From Paenibacillus sinensis (lineage in GTDB: Bacteria > Bacillota > Bacilli > Paenibacillales > Paenibacillaceae): a stretch of 40,778 nt of DNA. A program made the position numbers and the translations under genes. The DNA is taken from positions 161,738 to 202,515 of the forward strand of contig NZ_JAHCMB010000191.1 in assembly GCF_019904155.1 (NCBI RefSeq), in the 5' to 3' direction. The notes below the pieces were generated by a model. It did not search any database, had not been told where the DNA came from, and was given only the letters and a program-made list of their open reading frames with translations. This document shows positions 16,987 to 24,701 of the stretch, in pieces; the first letter of the stretch is position 1, and each line of letters begins with the position of its first letter.

Positions 16987-17850
16987 CTATTTTTTCTTTG
17001 ACTTCCGGTAGTCGTTGATGTTGTTGATACCTTCGAATGCCATCAGTTCGCGTACTTCTGCGGCACTCATGCCCATTGCAGCAGCCTGGGAAAGAATTTG
17101 TGCTGGAATAGCCTTTTCAGTGCTTGCTGCTGCTGGTGCATCTGTAGCCACAACGCGTTGACGGCGATGTAAGGCCGCTCTCTGCTCTGTCTCACGTTTA
17201 GTCTGCTGCACTCGTTTAGAGCCTCCAAGCGCCCAATACGCCTGTTCTACGTTGAGTGTGCCGTTCGACCGTGAAACAATGTCCGAAATCTCTTTGCGCA
17301 TGGATGTGATTCCCGAAAATTCCGGATTGTCGCGCAGTTCATTGATCTGATTCGCGATTCGAAGATCAGCCAATTCCTTTTGAAGCTGTTCTTGTTGCAG
17401 ACGTTGCTGCTGCTGACCGATGTACCAGTTGTACTGTTGATCATCCCATCCGTTTTGTTCAGCAAGTCGATTCGCTTCCTGGACAATCTGGTTTTCTTTG
17501 AGTCGCTGCTCGATTACATCAGGGTCACCTCCAAGCTGATCAATAACTCGCTTGTGCTTGGAGTACTTGTCTTCATACTGCTTGGACAGTTTCTCTTCTA
17601 GCTTGCGTCTCTCACGATCCATACGCTTCTCAAATGCCGTTTTCTCCTTTGGAGATAGTTCGGCATCTGGTTCTACTTCTGCGTCAGGTTCAGGATCGTA
17701 GTCGTCGTCAGAAGGTGTATCTTCTGGTGCGTCTTCGACCTCGTCTTCCTGCTCTTGATGTTCCTCAATTTGAGCATCGGCATCATGCTCTGCTGCGGGT
17801 TCTTCCGCAAATTCGCCCGAGTTGTTTCTGAAATCATCTAATGTTGGCAT
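16987..17850 (-). CDS. Scaffolding protein
   Basis: The 287-residue protein is very acidic from residues ~15-65, then helical with coiled-coil regions (QLQKELADLRIANQINELRD) and a basic C-terminus (NINDYRKSKKK). This acidic/coiled/basic layout is typical of scaffolds that bind capsid protein during procapsid assembly and leave before packaging. It stands directly before decoration and capsid genes. No protease gene is seen. AAAGGAGGG precedes the ATG. Confidence 0.8.
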   Translation of the reverse strand: MPTLDDFRNNSGEFAEEPAAEHDADAQIEEHQEQEDEVEDAPEDTPSDDDYDPEPDAEVEPDAELSPKEKTAFEKRMDRERRKLEEKLSKQYEDKYSKHKRVIDQLGGDPDVIEQRLKENQIVQEANRLAEQNGWDDQQYNWYIGQQQQRLQQEQLQKELADLRIANQINELRDNPEFSGITSMRKEISDIVSRSNGTLNVEQAYWALGGSKRVQQTKRETEQRAALHRRQRVVATDAPAAASTEKAIPAQILSQAAAMGMSAAEVRELMAFEGINNINDYRKSKKK

Positions 17851-17939
17851 TGTAAACCCTCCTTTGTGCTGGACGGCATCAACCAGCTATCGCCCGATCC
17901 CGGACTATTCCCGGTAGGTCACCACCAAATGTGGGCATG

Positions 17940-17970
17940 AAAAAGGGCGCCGCTGCTCTGCGAACGCCCT
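17940..17970 (-). terminator. Terminator between portal and scaffold blocks
   Basis: On the minus strand AGGGCG (17970-17965) pairs with CGCCCT (17949-17944), with a second short CGC/GCG pairing inside, and five T follow (17944-17940). It lies just past the stop of the small protein at 17973. The 89 bases between it and the scaffold start show no good promoter, so partial readthrough is likely. Confidence 0.7.
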
Positions 17971-17972
17971 GA

Positions 17973-18137
17973 TTAATTTATACTTTCACAAAAATGTACT
18001 CCTGCGCTATCGACCATAACATTTAATCCTTCAACCACAATTTCTTCACCATCAGGTGACTTAAACACGTTTGTCCATTCTCCAGTGTCCTCGTTTTTAA
18101 CAGCAGTTCCCCAAGGAAATTCATATACGCCGAACAT
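17973..18137 (-). CDS. Small hypothetical protein (54 aa)
   Basis: The ATG at 18137 follows GAGGTG by about six bases. The product (MFGVYEFPWGTAVKNED...) is acidic and beta-rich with conserved-looking aromatics. It ends right before a terminator. It may be a minor virion protein. No family recognised. Confidence 0.6.
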   Translation of the reverse strand: MFGVYEFPWGTAVKNEDTGEWTNVFKSPDGEEIVVEGLNVMVDSAGVHFCESIN

Positions 18138-18140
18138 GGG

Positions 18141-18296
18141 TTACACCTCTTTCGCTTCCTCCAAAAAATCTTTTGTGATCAACAATTTTACGAATTCCAT
18201 CATTCCAAGCGCTTCGGAGTAAGTGAGGTGGTCAATGTTTTGGTAATCAATGCTACCATCAACATAATCAATTTCGATGATTAGCTGCTTTTTCAC
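18141..18296 (-). CDS. Small hypothetical protein (51 aa)
   Basis: The GTG start at 18296 overlaps the stop of the gene before it (GTGA). The product (MKKQLIIEIDYVDGS...) has an acidic beta start and a hydrophobic helix, then a charged end. Such small proteins are frequent between portal and scaffold genes. The function is unknown. Confidence 0.6.
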   Translation of the reverse strand: MKKQLIIEIDYVDGSIDYQNIDHLTYSEALGMMEFVKLLITKDFLEEAKEV

Positions 18297-18433
18297 TTCT
18301 TTCCACTTCCCGGCTTGCCTGTTTCCTTGTAAGTTTGCCGCATTCCTTTTCTTCCAGCCGAACTGTCATACGTTTTTCCGCCGGACTTCACACTACCCGG
18401 ACCGCAAACCTCTGGTTTCTTTGTTTCACTCAT
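18293..18433 (-). CDS. Small basic protein (46 aa)
   Basis: GGGGG lies seven bases before the ATG at 18433. The product is Lys/Gly/Ser-rich (GPGSVKSGGKTYD...KPGSGKK) and probably disordered. With its neighbour at 18445 it forms a pair of very basic small proteins in the head block, which could bind DNA or the scaffold; this is inference. Confidence 0.6.
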   Translation of the reverse strand: MSETKKPEVCGPGSVKSGGKTYDSSAGRKGMRQTYKETGKPGSGKK

Positions 18434-18444
18434 ACGATTACCCC

Positions 18445-18630
18445 CTATTTCTTTTTCTTCTTTGCTTCTAAGCCTTTTTTGTCAGATTTCAAATCAACCT
18501 TGCTACCTTCTTTTGTGCCCATTTTCTTATCCATCTTTTTATCAGCAGCAGATGCTTCATACCGCTTCATTGCTTCGCTTTGAAGATTGTTCCGCATTTC
18601 CTTGAACTTCGCTTGACTGCCTTTAGCCAC
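18445..18630 (-). CDS. Lys-rich small protein (61 aa)
   Basis: The GTG start at 18630 (MAKGSQAKFKEMRNN) shares a base with the stop of the upstream gene and is preceded by GGTGG; an in-frame ATG at 18642 lies too close to its own site. The C-terminal half is mostly Lys and Asp and ends with six residues of which five are Lys. It looks disordered and nucleic-acid binding. No family recognised. Confidence 0.6.
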   Translation of the reverse strand: MAKGSQAKFKEMRNNLQSEAMKRYEASAADKKMDKKMGTKEGSKVDLKSDKKGLEAKKKKK

Positions 18631-18914
18631 TACTTCCACCATCCTTCTTTAAGGTAGTCTCTGGTCTTAAGCTGTACTGGCCCGTTATAACCGCATGTAG
18701 AACACACCATTCCTCCATGGTGGTGGAAACCTGGACGCTCACATTTCGGGCATATGGGCTGCGATCCAACGCGGGAGAATGGATTTTCTCCCCATTTTCG
18801 CTGATTCTCGATGAAATCCTTGAACATAGGATCGCCACTCAGGAAGTGCAGCCACATCGTTTCCTCTTGTGCAGACATTTCATGCGATAAGTGCGTGTTA
18901 GAATTGATTAGCAA
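18630..18914 (-). CDS. Zinc-ribbon protein in head block
   Basis: Residues ~50-75 hold CPKC and CSTC pairs separated by about 15 residues with His in between, a zinc-ribbon signature. The TTG at 18914 is chosen because GGAGG stands eight bases upstream in the portal 3' end; the GTG at 18923 abuts that site. The gene overlaps the portal end by 17 bases. Its role in head assembly or as a regulator is unknown. Confidence 0.65.
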   Translation of the reverse strand: MLINSNTHLSHEMSAQEETMWLHFLSGDPMFKDFIENQRKWGENPFSRVGSQPICPKCERPGFHHHGGMVCSTCGYNGPVQLKTRDYLKEGWWK

Positions 18915-20811
18915 TTGGCGCACCTCCTTGCTGCGGCATTGGAATCACGTTCTGCGGCTGTGCTTGCATCATTTGCTGCATCACCTGTGGAGGCATCTGT
19001 TGCGGCATACCTTGTGGCATTTGTGGCGGTAATCCTTGCTGCATCATATCAGGAGGCATGGCATTTGGATCTTGTCCAGGTAACATCTGCTGTTCCTGCT
19101 GCATGTCATGCTCATCTTTAAGCGGGATGCCAACTTCTTCACGCAGGTAATCCCGGAGTTCTGACCAGAAGATAACCGGCTTGCCCTCAACGGCCATCTT
19201 TGCAAGGTCTACGATCATATCAAAGATAAACGCCTTATCGTTAGGCAAACCATCTCCAATGCTAATCGACAGGTCAAACTCTGCATCCCGGGTAATCGGC
19301 TTGCCTTCTTCGTCCGTCAGCGCGATATGCTGCGGTAATGGCTCGTCGCTGTTAGGATCGTACATTTCATTCGGGATCATCTGCGGAATTTTTTTTAGCT
19401 CCCGTGGGTCATAAAACTGAAAGTCAGGCTGTTTGCCTTCGATCCGCACCCACATTTCAGTGTCCCAGTTCTCAATCATTTCGTCATAAAGAAGCTTAAG
19501 CACTTCGTTAAATCCAGCTCGGAACATTTCCTTTTTGTGGATGACTCCTTTTTGTCCGGCTTGCTGCAATGCGCTTATAGCCCGGAATGCCGTAATACCA
19601 GATGGCTGCTCACCACGCGTGACGTCTGGACGACCAGATATCAGGTCAGCCTCTTGAAATGCCTTCTCGCGCCGTACTACAACGTCAGGAGATACTTGCC
19701 GTGCCTCTACTACCCGGAATGCGGTTGGGTCGCGCATGGGCACTCTCAGACCTGGTACAGCCGTCCATTTATGTGGATCAAATCCACGACCTGCGCCTAT
19801 GCCGAACACAATCTGCGGATTGCCCATCAGACGGGCGTTAATTCGTATCTGGTCGTCTAAGTCGTTGACGGTATCTTGGGTAGGGATTAACAACTCAACA
19901 TCTCCCTGACCCCAGAGAATACCTCTCTGCGGGTAGCACGGTATGACCACGAATGGATACATGTTGCGGCGCTGAAGCTTGACTTTTTCCTTGCGTGTGT
20001 CTTGCAATATGATGTTCTGAGCCACACTCAGGCAGTACAGTTTTCCATCGTCGTCCTTCATGTAGCATTCCAGGAGCAGCGCACGTTGTGAGGTCGTATA
20101 ATCCGACTCATCCAGGTGATCACCATCGTAAATCTTCGGATCATAGAGCACCTGTACCTGACGCTGCACGTATTTACCGCGATCCTTGAATGAACTTCTG
20201 AACCAACTCAGAGGCTTCCACATGGCGTGTATCACAAACTCAGCTTCTTGCAGTTGGTAATAAGCCGTTATTTTGGGATCAGGGAAGAAGTTTGCCGGGT
20301 TAACGACATCAAACGTCGGAAGCCCTCTTCCATCCAATGCGTCGTCGTCAAAGTATACCTTGTATATGGATGTGCCAAGCTCCAGCCGGTCATGCTCGGC
20401 TAGTTCCAGCTTTTGCTTGTACTTGTTGTGATCCATGATGTAATCCATCATGTGCTGTACTTGGGTAGAGTACAGTTCATCCGAAAGTTCAATCCCACGC
20501 GCCTGAACGTCCTCTGTCTTATCTACCAGTTCGGCGATCTGGCTGTCAATGATGGGCTTAATGATGTTTGTATTGCTTCCCGGGTCATCAGCCGACTGCT
20601 GAAATACCTGTCTCCCGTGGTAGTAATCATCACACTTTCGCATTCTCTCGTTTAACCCAATGTTCTGCTTTGCCAGCCATGCGCCATTAAAGAGCTGTTG
20701 CGCCCGCAACGCTTCTTTCGTCTCTTTTTCCGTCTGAAACAGCTTAGTACGACTGTCCTGGAGCGATTGGTCCATGTTGTCTACCGGCTTATCATTAATG
20801 GCATCTGCCAC
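18898..20811 (-). CDS. Portal protein
   Basis: The 637-residue protein matches P22-type/podoviral portals in length and layout: an N-terminal helix-rich stem (NERMRKCDDYYHGRQV), a wing region with HDRLELGTSIYKVYFDDD, a crown with FRVVEARQVSPDVVVRR and a C-terminal barrel-like end. From ~570 it becomes a Met/Gln/Pro-rich tail with almost no charge. The dodecameric ring is the DNA channel and packaging docking site. It starts with GTG after GGGGGTG. Confidence 0.8.
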   Translation of the reverse strand: MADAINDKPVDNMDQSLQDSRTKLFQTEKETKEALRAQQLFNGAWLAKQNIGLNERMRKCDDYYHGRQVFQQSADDPGSNTNIIKPIIDSQIAELVDKTEDVQARGIELSDELYSTQVQHMMDYIMDHNKYKQKLELAEHDRLELGTSIYKVYFDDDALDGRGLPTFDVVNPANFFPDPKITAYYQLQEAEFVIHAMWKPLSWFRSSFKDRGKYVQRQVQVLYDPKIYDGDHLDESDYTTSQRALLLECYMKDDDGKLYCLSVAQNIILQDTRKEKVKLQRRNMYPFVVIPCYPQRGILWGQGDVELLIPTQDTVNDLDDQIRINARLMGNPQIVFGIGAGRGFDPHKWTAVPGLRVPMRDPTAFRVVEARQVSPDVVVRREKAFQEADLISGRPDVTRGEQPSGITAFRAISALQQAGQKGVIHKKEMFRAGFNEVLKLLYDEMIENWDTEMWVRIEGKQPDFQFYDPRELKKIPQMIPNEMYDPNSDEPLPQHIALTDEEGKPITRDAEFDLSISIGDGLPNDKAFIFDMIVDLAKMAVEGKPVIFWSELRDYLREEVGIPLKDEHDMQQEQQMLPGQDPNAMPPDMMQQGLPPQMPQGMPQQMPPQVMQQMMQAQPQNVIPMPQQGGAPIANQF

Positions 20812-20822
20812 GTTGTCACCCC

Positions 20823-21083
20823 CTATCTTCGGTTATCCATCATTCCTGGGTCCCAGCCGCTCTGACTCACACGCTGATTGTCGTGACGTTCCTGCTTGAT
20901 TTGCGCTTCCATCTGAAACATTTCGACCGACAGTTGTGCATTCTGCTCATTAGCCACTTTAAGTTCCTCTCTAAGTTGCTCATTGTCGCGCTTGGTATAT
21001 CCGATCTGCCGGCCATACACAAAAGCACCGGCTGTAGTAGCCGATGCTAGTGTTAGGCATATGAAAGTTATGAGTGCGGTCAT
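20823..21083 (-). CDS. Small membrane-anchored coiled-coil protein
   Basis: The 86-residue protein has a transmembrane segment at residues ~3-23 (LITFICLTLASATTAGAFVYG) and a helical charged remainder (NEQLREELKVANEQNAQL) that should form a coiled coil. It starts inside the end of the upstream gene (overlap 21080-21083). It lies between terminase and portal; function unknown. Confidence 0.65.
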   Translation of the reverse strand: MTALITFICLTLASATTAGAFVYGRQIGYTKRDNEQLREELKVANEQNAQLSVEMFQMEAQIKQERHDNQRVSQSGWDPGMMDNRR

Positions 21084-21274
21084 TTGACCATCCCCTCTGA
21101 TATTTGATACAAGCTTTCTGCCACTTCCTTGACGAAGTCACCCGTAATGGTGAGTGTATTGCTATCCTTGTCTATGCTCTCTTCTAAGCTCTCAGCAAGC
21201 TTTTGCAGAAACAATTTAGCCGTCATTGTGCGTTTTATCCCCAAATTCTTTGTGCTGTCGATCGCCATTACCAT
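21080..21274 (-). CDS. Small hypothetical protein (64 aa)
   Basis: The ATG at 21274 overlaps the TerL stop, and the TerL 3' end supplies AGGAGG five bases upstream. The product is mostly helical (FLQKLAESLEESIDKD and FVKEVAESLYQISEGMV). No motif recognised. The overlap pattern indicates translational coupling to TerL. Confidence 0.65.
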   Translation of the reverse strand: MVMAIDSTKNLGIKRTMTAKLFLQKLAESLEESIDKDSNTLTITGDFVKEVAESLYQISEGMVK

Positions 21275-23010
21275 CCCATCCTCCTAAACCAACTCGCCTC
21301 GTCGTCAGCCTCTCTGTCAGGGCGATTGGCTTCATCTTCAATTTCGCTGACATGCTTCCGTACTCCATTTATCACACTGTAATTATCCTGTTCTGTATGT
21401 TGCTTTTCTGGAACAGCGATGTCCTGCACCGGAACCGCATGCGTCTCCATGACATGCAGGATGATCGCTGACGCCATTACCGTATCGTCGTGGCTGCCTT
21501 CTTGGGCATTTGTAGCTCCCTTGGCATCTCGGACGTAAGTTAAGCACTCACTGATCAACAACTTTGATTTTATGCCCAATTTCTTCTCTCTCAGCAAGCG
21601 AGCCATCGTATCTACGGCTAGGCGCTTTGTCTGCTCACTGCTCCACCAGCCGAGTTCCTTCTTTTCCTCGTCGGTTAGCTTGTCGTAATCTGTGCGGTAA
21701 TACAGATTCTCGTAGTTCAATTTGAGCTTATTTAGCACGGTCAGTCCATGATTGTTTTCTTCGACCGCGATTAGAGCATCATTGTACCACCGGCCCAGCA
21801 TCGCAAGTTGTTCCGCATACTGGTCCGGGTCGATATGTCCATGCCACAAAGCACTTAGATCATACTTGTTGCTGAATACGGGCGCGGCTGAATAGTCTCC
21901 TGATTCCAAACCTTTTGCCACATCACCGCCTATATAGTATTCCAGATGCTTCTTCGGACGCTCCCAAACTTCAAGAAAACCATTTGGATCAGGAATGAAC
22001 TGTATCCGTCCTCCATGGTCCTCCAAGTGGCCTATAATGCCAGGCGTACACCGAACCAGGTAATCCCTCAATACAGGAACAGCGAATCTAGGGCGACCAG
22101 ATACCAAAAATGCCTCCATGTCGTCACTTGGATACTCCTGCTTGAATAGTTCTTCATCGCCGCCGCAGTTGTTTGTGATAGACCATCGCCGCCAAACAAG
22201 TTTCCGATAGGTTATCTCTGGGTACTGCTCCATGAGCTTAAGTTCAGCTGCGGTAGGTTGGAATCCATCAGGCACATCCATTTCATACCCTGGTTCCTCG
22301 AACCACGCAAAAAAAAGCGGCACGAAGTCGGACTCGCCTTTAACGGCCCGTTGCCACTCATTGTAAAAGTAATCCCCGATCCCGTTTGCTGTACTCTCCA
22401 GGATGACCATCGTGTTCGGTGTGTTCGGAACCGCCTGCATCAATCCCAGCATAAGCGTCTTTGCATCACGCCAAAACGCCACTTCGGAAGCATGTAGGTT
22501 GTGGATCGTCGATGAACGTCCAGCACCCATGTTGTTCGCAGAAGCGATTTTAATCCGGCTACGTAGACCTGGATTGCGTTTCTTCTCTGACGGGTCCATT
22601 GTTGGATTCTCAAATACAACCTCTTTGGCATTCGAAGCCTTCTTCATCGGCTTTAACTCATCAGGTAGCTCGTCATAGAAGAGTTTCGACATGTTAAACA
22701 AGTTGGTAGAAGCATCATCCTCATGCGCCACGATTAGGCTATTTGTCAGCTTATTCATGCTGGTATCATGAAAGATACGACCCTCTGTGTAAGTTGACGC
22801 GCCGCCTTGCCGGTATTTCAATATTATTAGCCTCACTGGCTTGCTTGCTGCTCGTTGTGCTTCAATTGCAGCGTCTATTTTGCGTTGCATTGTATTCAAT
22901 TCCAGAGGCTTCATTTGACCGTCTTTGGTTCGAATTTTCAAGAGACGTGGGGAGTAATACGTAAAATCTGTCTTGAGTTTCCGCAGCTTATCTAAGCTAA
23001 CGGTACTCAT
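21268..23010 (-). CDS. terL: Terminase large subunit
   Basis: The packaging motor couples ATP hydrolysis to DNA translocation and cuts the concatemer. Visible motifs: a Walker A-like RQGGAST at residues 67-73, a Walker B-like LHASEVAFW at ~172-180 with the catalytic Glu, coupling motif LESTANG at ~204-210, and the RNase H-like nuclease acids D363 (GGDVAKG), E417/418 (VEENNHG) and D508/509 (GSHDDTV). The length of 580 is usual. It overlaps TerS (ATGA). Confidence 0.9.
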   Translation of the reverse strand: MSTVSLDKLRKLKTDFTYYSPRLLKIRTKDGQMKPLELNTMQRKIDAAIEAQRAASKPVRLIILKYRQGGASTYTEGRIFHDTSMNKLTNSLIVAHEDDASTNLFNMSKLFYDELPDELKPMKKASNAKEVVFENPTMDPSEKKRNPGLRSRIKIASANNMGAGRSSTIHNLHASEVAFWRDAKTLMLGLMQAVPNTPNTMVILESTANGIGDYFYNEWQRAVKGESDFVPLFFAWFEEPGYEMDVPDGFQPTAAELKLMEQYPEITYRKLVWRRWSITNNCGGDEELFKQEYPSDDMEAFLVSGRPRFAVPVLRDYLVRCTPGIIGHLEDHGGRIQFIPDPNGFLEVWERPKKHLEYYIGGDVAKGLESGDYSAAPVFSNKYDLSALWHGHIDPDQYAEQLAMLGRWYNDALIAVEENNHGLTVLNKLKLNYENLYYRTDYDKLTDEEKKELGWWSSEQTKRLAVDTMARLLREKKLGIKSKLLISECLTYVRDAKGATNAQEGSHDDTVMASAIILHVMETHAVPVQDIAVPEKQHTEQDNYSVINGVRKHVSEIEDEANRPDREADDEASWFRRMGW

Positions 23011-23546
23011 AAGCGTTCCAGCAACTGCTCAATTGTGAGTGTGCCGGTCACCTCGATCTTGTCACTGAACATTCCCAGGTGACGCGCAATAGAATCAAGA
23101 GCACCTTTCTTATCATGAAGCTTAAGCGCGATGCCTTCTTTTGTTTGCTTGATTTCTGCTACCGCATCAAGTTTTGTTCTGGAAATAGTATCAGTATCAA
23201 ATATACGTACGTTCTGAACACGTTGCATAACAGGCTGCTTGTTTTCTCCTTCACCGACAAAGTCAATAACAACATCAGTTTCTTCAACCTTCAAATAGTC
23301 TGTAATATTGCTGAATCCGAGCTTTGCATATTCTTTCAACACCATATCAGCAGTGATTTCAGTACGTTTCGATCGTTCATCCATTAAATTTTGGATATAT
23401 TCTTGAAGGTCAGGTTTGGTCAAGTTTTCTTGTCCTATTTGCTTTGCCGTTTTTGCACTGTACCCCGCTCTGATAGCTGCCTGTGTAGCATTGAGGTCTA
23501 CGATGTATTCCTCTGCAAAGCGTATCATCTTGGCCGTCAATGCCAT
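23007..23546 (-). CDS. terS: Terminase small subunit
   Basis: The 179-residue protein begins MALTAKMIRFAEEYIVDLNA and carries the Terminase_2 helix-turn-helix (TQAAIRAGYSAKTAKQIGQ, residues ~20-40), followed by a helical oligomerisation part. It recognises phage DNA for packaging. The ATG at 23546 has AAGGTGGTGAT upstream; an in-frame start at 23603 is less likely. The stop overlaps the TerL start. Confidence 0.9.
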   Translation of the reverse strand: MALTAKMIRFAEEYIVDLNATQAAIRAGYSAKTAKQIGQENLTKPDLQEYIQNLMDERSKRTEITADMVLKEYAKLGFSNITDYLKVEETDVVIDFVGEGENKQPVMQRVQNVRIFDTDTISRTKLDAVAEIKQTKEGIALKLHDKKGALDSIARHLGMFSDKIEVTGTLTIEQLLERL

Positions 23547-23599
23547 ACTATCACCACCTTTGCACTTAATTACGATATAACCCCCGTAAATTTGGAGAC

Positions 23600-23839
23600 T
23601 CACACCGCCGTTGTTTTCGCATTTACGTCATAATGTGCTTGTGAAGGTACATTTGTTGCGTACGGACCGTGGACTCCTCCGGGATAGCGTTCATCTGATC
23701 TTCTCACTGTTGCTCCTAGTTGTTGCATTGGAACATCAGGTATAGGGTGTGTTTTTCTTGGTTTTTCTTGTTTAATTTCCATATACTTTGTAATCTCTTC
23801 CGGCGTGCCTCCTACTCTTCCATCTGGATAAAGGATCAT
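23600..23839 (-). CDS. Hypothetical protein (79 aa)
   Basis: The ATG at 23839 is preceded by GGTGGTGAG. The product is Pro/Gly/Arg/Lys-rich, with MILYPDGRVGGTPEEITKYM then a disordered end. It lies just before TerS and may be a regulatory or virion-associated protein. No family recognised. Confidence 0.6.
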   Translation of the reverse strand: MILYPDGRVGGTPEEITKYMEIKQEKPRKTHPIPDVPMQQLGATVRRSDERYPGGVHGPYATNVPSQAHYDVNAKTTAV

Positions 23840-23920
23840 CTTATCTCACCACCCATATACAAATAAGGATCATAACTATAAGAACTAGAGATAAATAACG
23901 TTCTGAATGAATCAATCTAT

Positions 23921-23955
23921 CCGGCCTCCGCTTCGCTAAGCTGATTCGGTCGAAT
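23921..23955. repeat. Dispersed intergenic repeat, copy 1
   Basis: Bases 23921-23955 (CCGGCCTCCGCTTCGCTAAG...) share a ~33-base core with copies at 27792-27826 and 30708-30740. The minus strand has a GATTC/GAATC hairpin. This copy lies 82 bases before the start of the gene at 23839. Downstream on the minus strand, a GGAGG from the repeat stands before a possible 24-residue membrane peptide (TTG near 23915). Bases 23840-24003 hold no other clear gene. Confidence 0.5.
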
Positions 23956-23993
23956 CGTAGCCCTTCGTCCTTATCGCATCAGTTATTCAAACG

Positions 23994-24016
23994 AAAAGAC
24001 CGGCTAAATACCGGCC
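23994..24016 (-). terminator. Terminator at end of 24004 gene
   Basis: On the minus strand GGCCGG (24016-24011) pairs with CCGGTC (24003-23998) over a seven-base loop that contains the stop codon of the gene; TCTTTT follows. The stem is six pairs with one G-T pair. Confidence 0.6.
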
Positions 24017-24333
24017 TCATCTTTGAATGCCTTAAGCGCTTCGTCAATCTCAGCATCAACCTTGTGACCACATTTGTTTGATTCAAACAGCAGCATGCAA
24101 TACTGAGATATCTTCTCTGTCCTCGATGGCTCATAAATATTCATTCCAGTACGTGCATCATATTTAACCGGTTCGATTAAATTTTCATATCTCACGCCGT
24201 CTGGAGTGCTAATCTTAGCAGCTCCGGTAAAATCAATCTCAATAGATCCCTTTGGAATTAACACCTCTACTCTTGCAATCTTTTCATCCAGCACAACAAC
24301 TTTGTCAATCCTTGCAGCATTAACTTCATTCAT
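24004..24333 (-). CDS. Hypothetical protein (109 aa)
   Basis: The start is placed at the ATG at 24333, nine bases after GAGG; two earlier ATGs lie too close to it. The product has a beta-rich start (VVVLDEKIARVEVLIPKGSI), a central YDARTGMNIYEPSRTEKI and a helical end. It lies between the tRNA-like RNA and the packaging genes. No family recognised. Confidence 0.65.
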   Translation of the reverse strand: MNEVNAARIDKVVVLDEKIARVEVLIPKGSIEIDFTGAAKISTPDGVRYENLIEPVKYDARTGMNIYEPSRTEKISQYCMLLFESNKCGHKVDAEIDEALKAFKDEAGI

Positions 24334-24368
24334 CTTCATCATCCTCTTCTTGTTTTTTTGATAAATGC

Positions 24369-24398
24369 AAAAAGAGCAACGGCGTATACCGTTACTCT
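24369..24398 (-). terminator. Terminator after tRNA-like RNA
   Basis: On the minus strand a ten-pair stem (24398-24389 with 24382-24373, one G-T pair) closes a six-base loop and is followed by a T-run (24373-24369). It is among the strongest terminators in the window and ends nine bases beyond the tRNA-like acceptor stem. Confidence 0.85.
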
Positions 24399-24406
24399 CT
24401 ATGATT

Positions 24407-24524
24407 AGGAATGGTGAGGATCGAACTCACGCACAGCCCGCTGGAACCAACTTTCCAATCCTCGATAGGCCCGGAATCGAACCGGGGATTCGCTGACTTA
24501 CTCTCCCAACTGAGTTACATTCCT
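24407..24524 (-). ncRNA. tRNA-like RNA with nested T-arms
   Basis: Read on the minus strand, AGGAATG (24524-24518) pairs perfectly with CATTCCT (24413-24407) as a seven-pair acceptor stem. After it come TA, a canonical D-arm (ACTC-AGTTGGGA-GAGT), and just before the 3' acceptor half a perfect T-arm (GTGAG-TTCGATC-CTCAC, 24430-24414). The middle holds 69 bases instead of about 22, including a second perfect T-arm (CCCGG-TTCGATT-CCGGG, 24486-24470) and a GGAA/TTCC hairpin; no anticodon stem can be drawn. It is not a normal tRNA. It may be a composite of two decayed tRNA genes or a tRNA mimic. A terminator follows. Confidence 0.55.
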
Positions 24525-24646
24525 ATATTCGGGGAATCGGATGCCCCAGGAGGGAAGACTGTAAAGAAACCGAGTGGGCGGCGACTGCGCATTTAGCTAC
24601 CGGCGCCCATTCCCGAGTTCCTTATACTACTACTTTATCATTGTAC

Positions 24647-24701
24647 ATGCGGGTTTTGTGTGAGTTTTATGCGGGAAAAATGCTGGATTTATGCGGGTTT
24701 A
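24647..24701. repeat. Five 11-bp tandem repeats
   Basis: The plus strand reads as five 11-base units: ATGCGGGTTTT, GTGTGAGTTTT, ATGCGGGAAAA, ATGCTGGATTT, ATGCGGGTTTA. The spacing equals one helical turn with A/T tracts in phase, so it may be bent and bound cooperatively by a protein. It overlaps the end of the ArpU-like gene and precedes the tRNA-like RNA. Confidence 0.6.

Noticed and set aside
24407..24524. Ordinary tRNA gene
   Set aside because: No anticodon stem can be drawn and the space between D-arm and 3' T-arm is about 47 bases too long.
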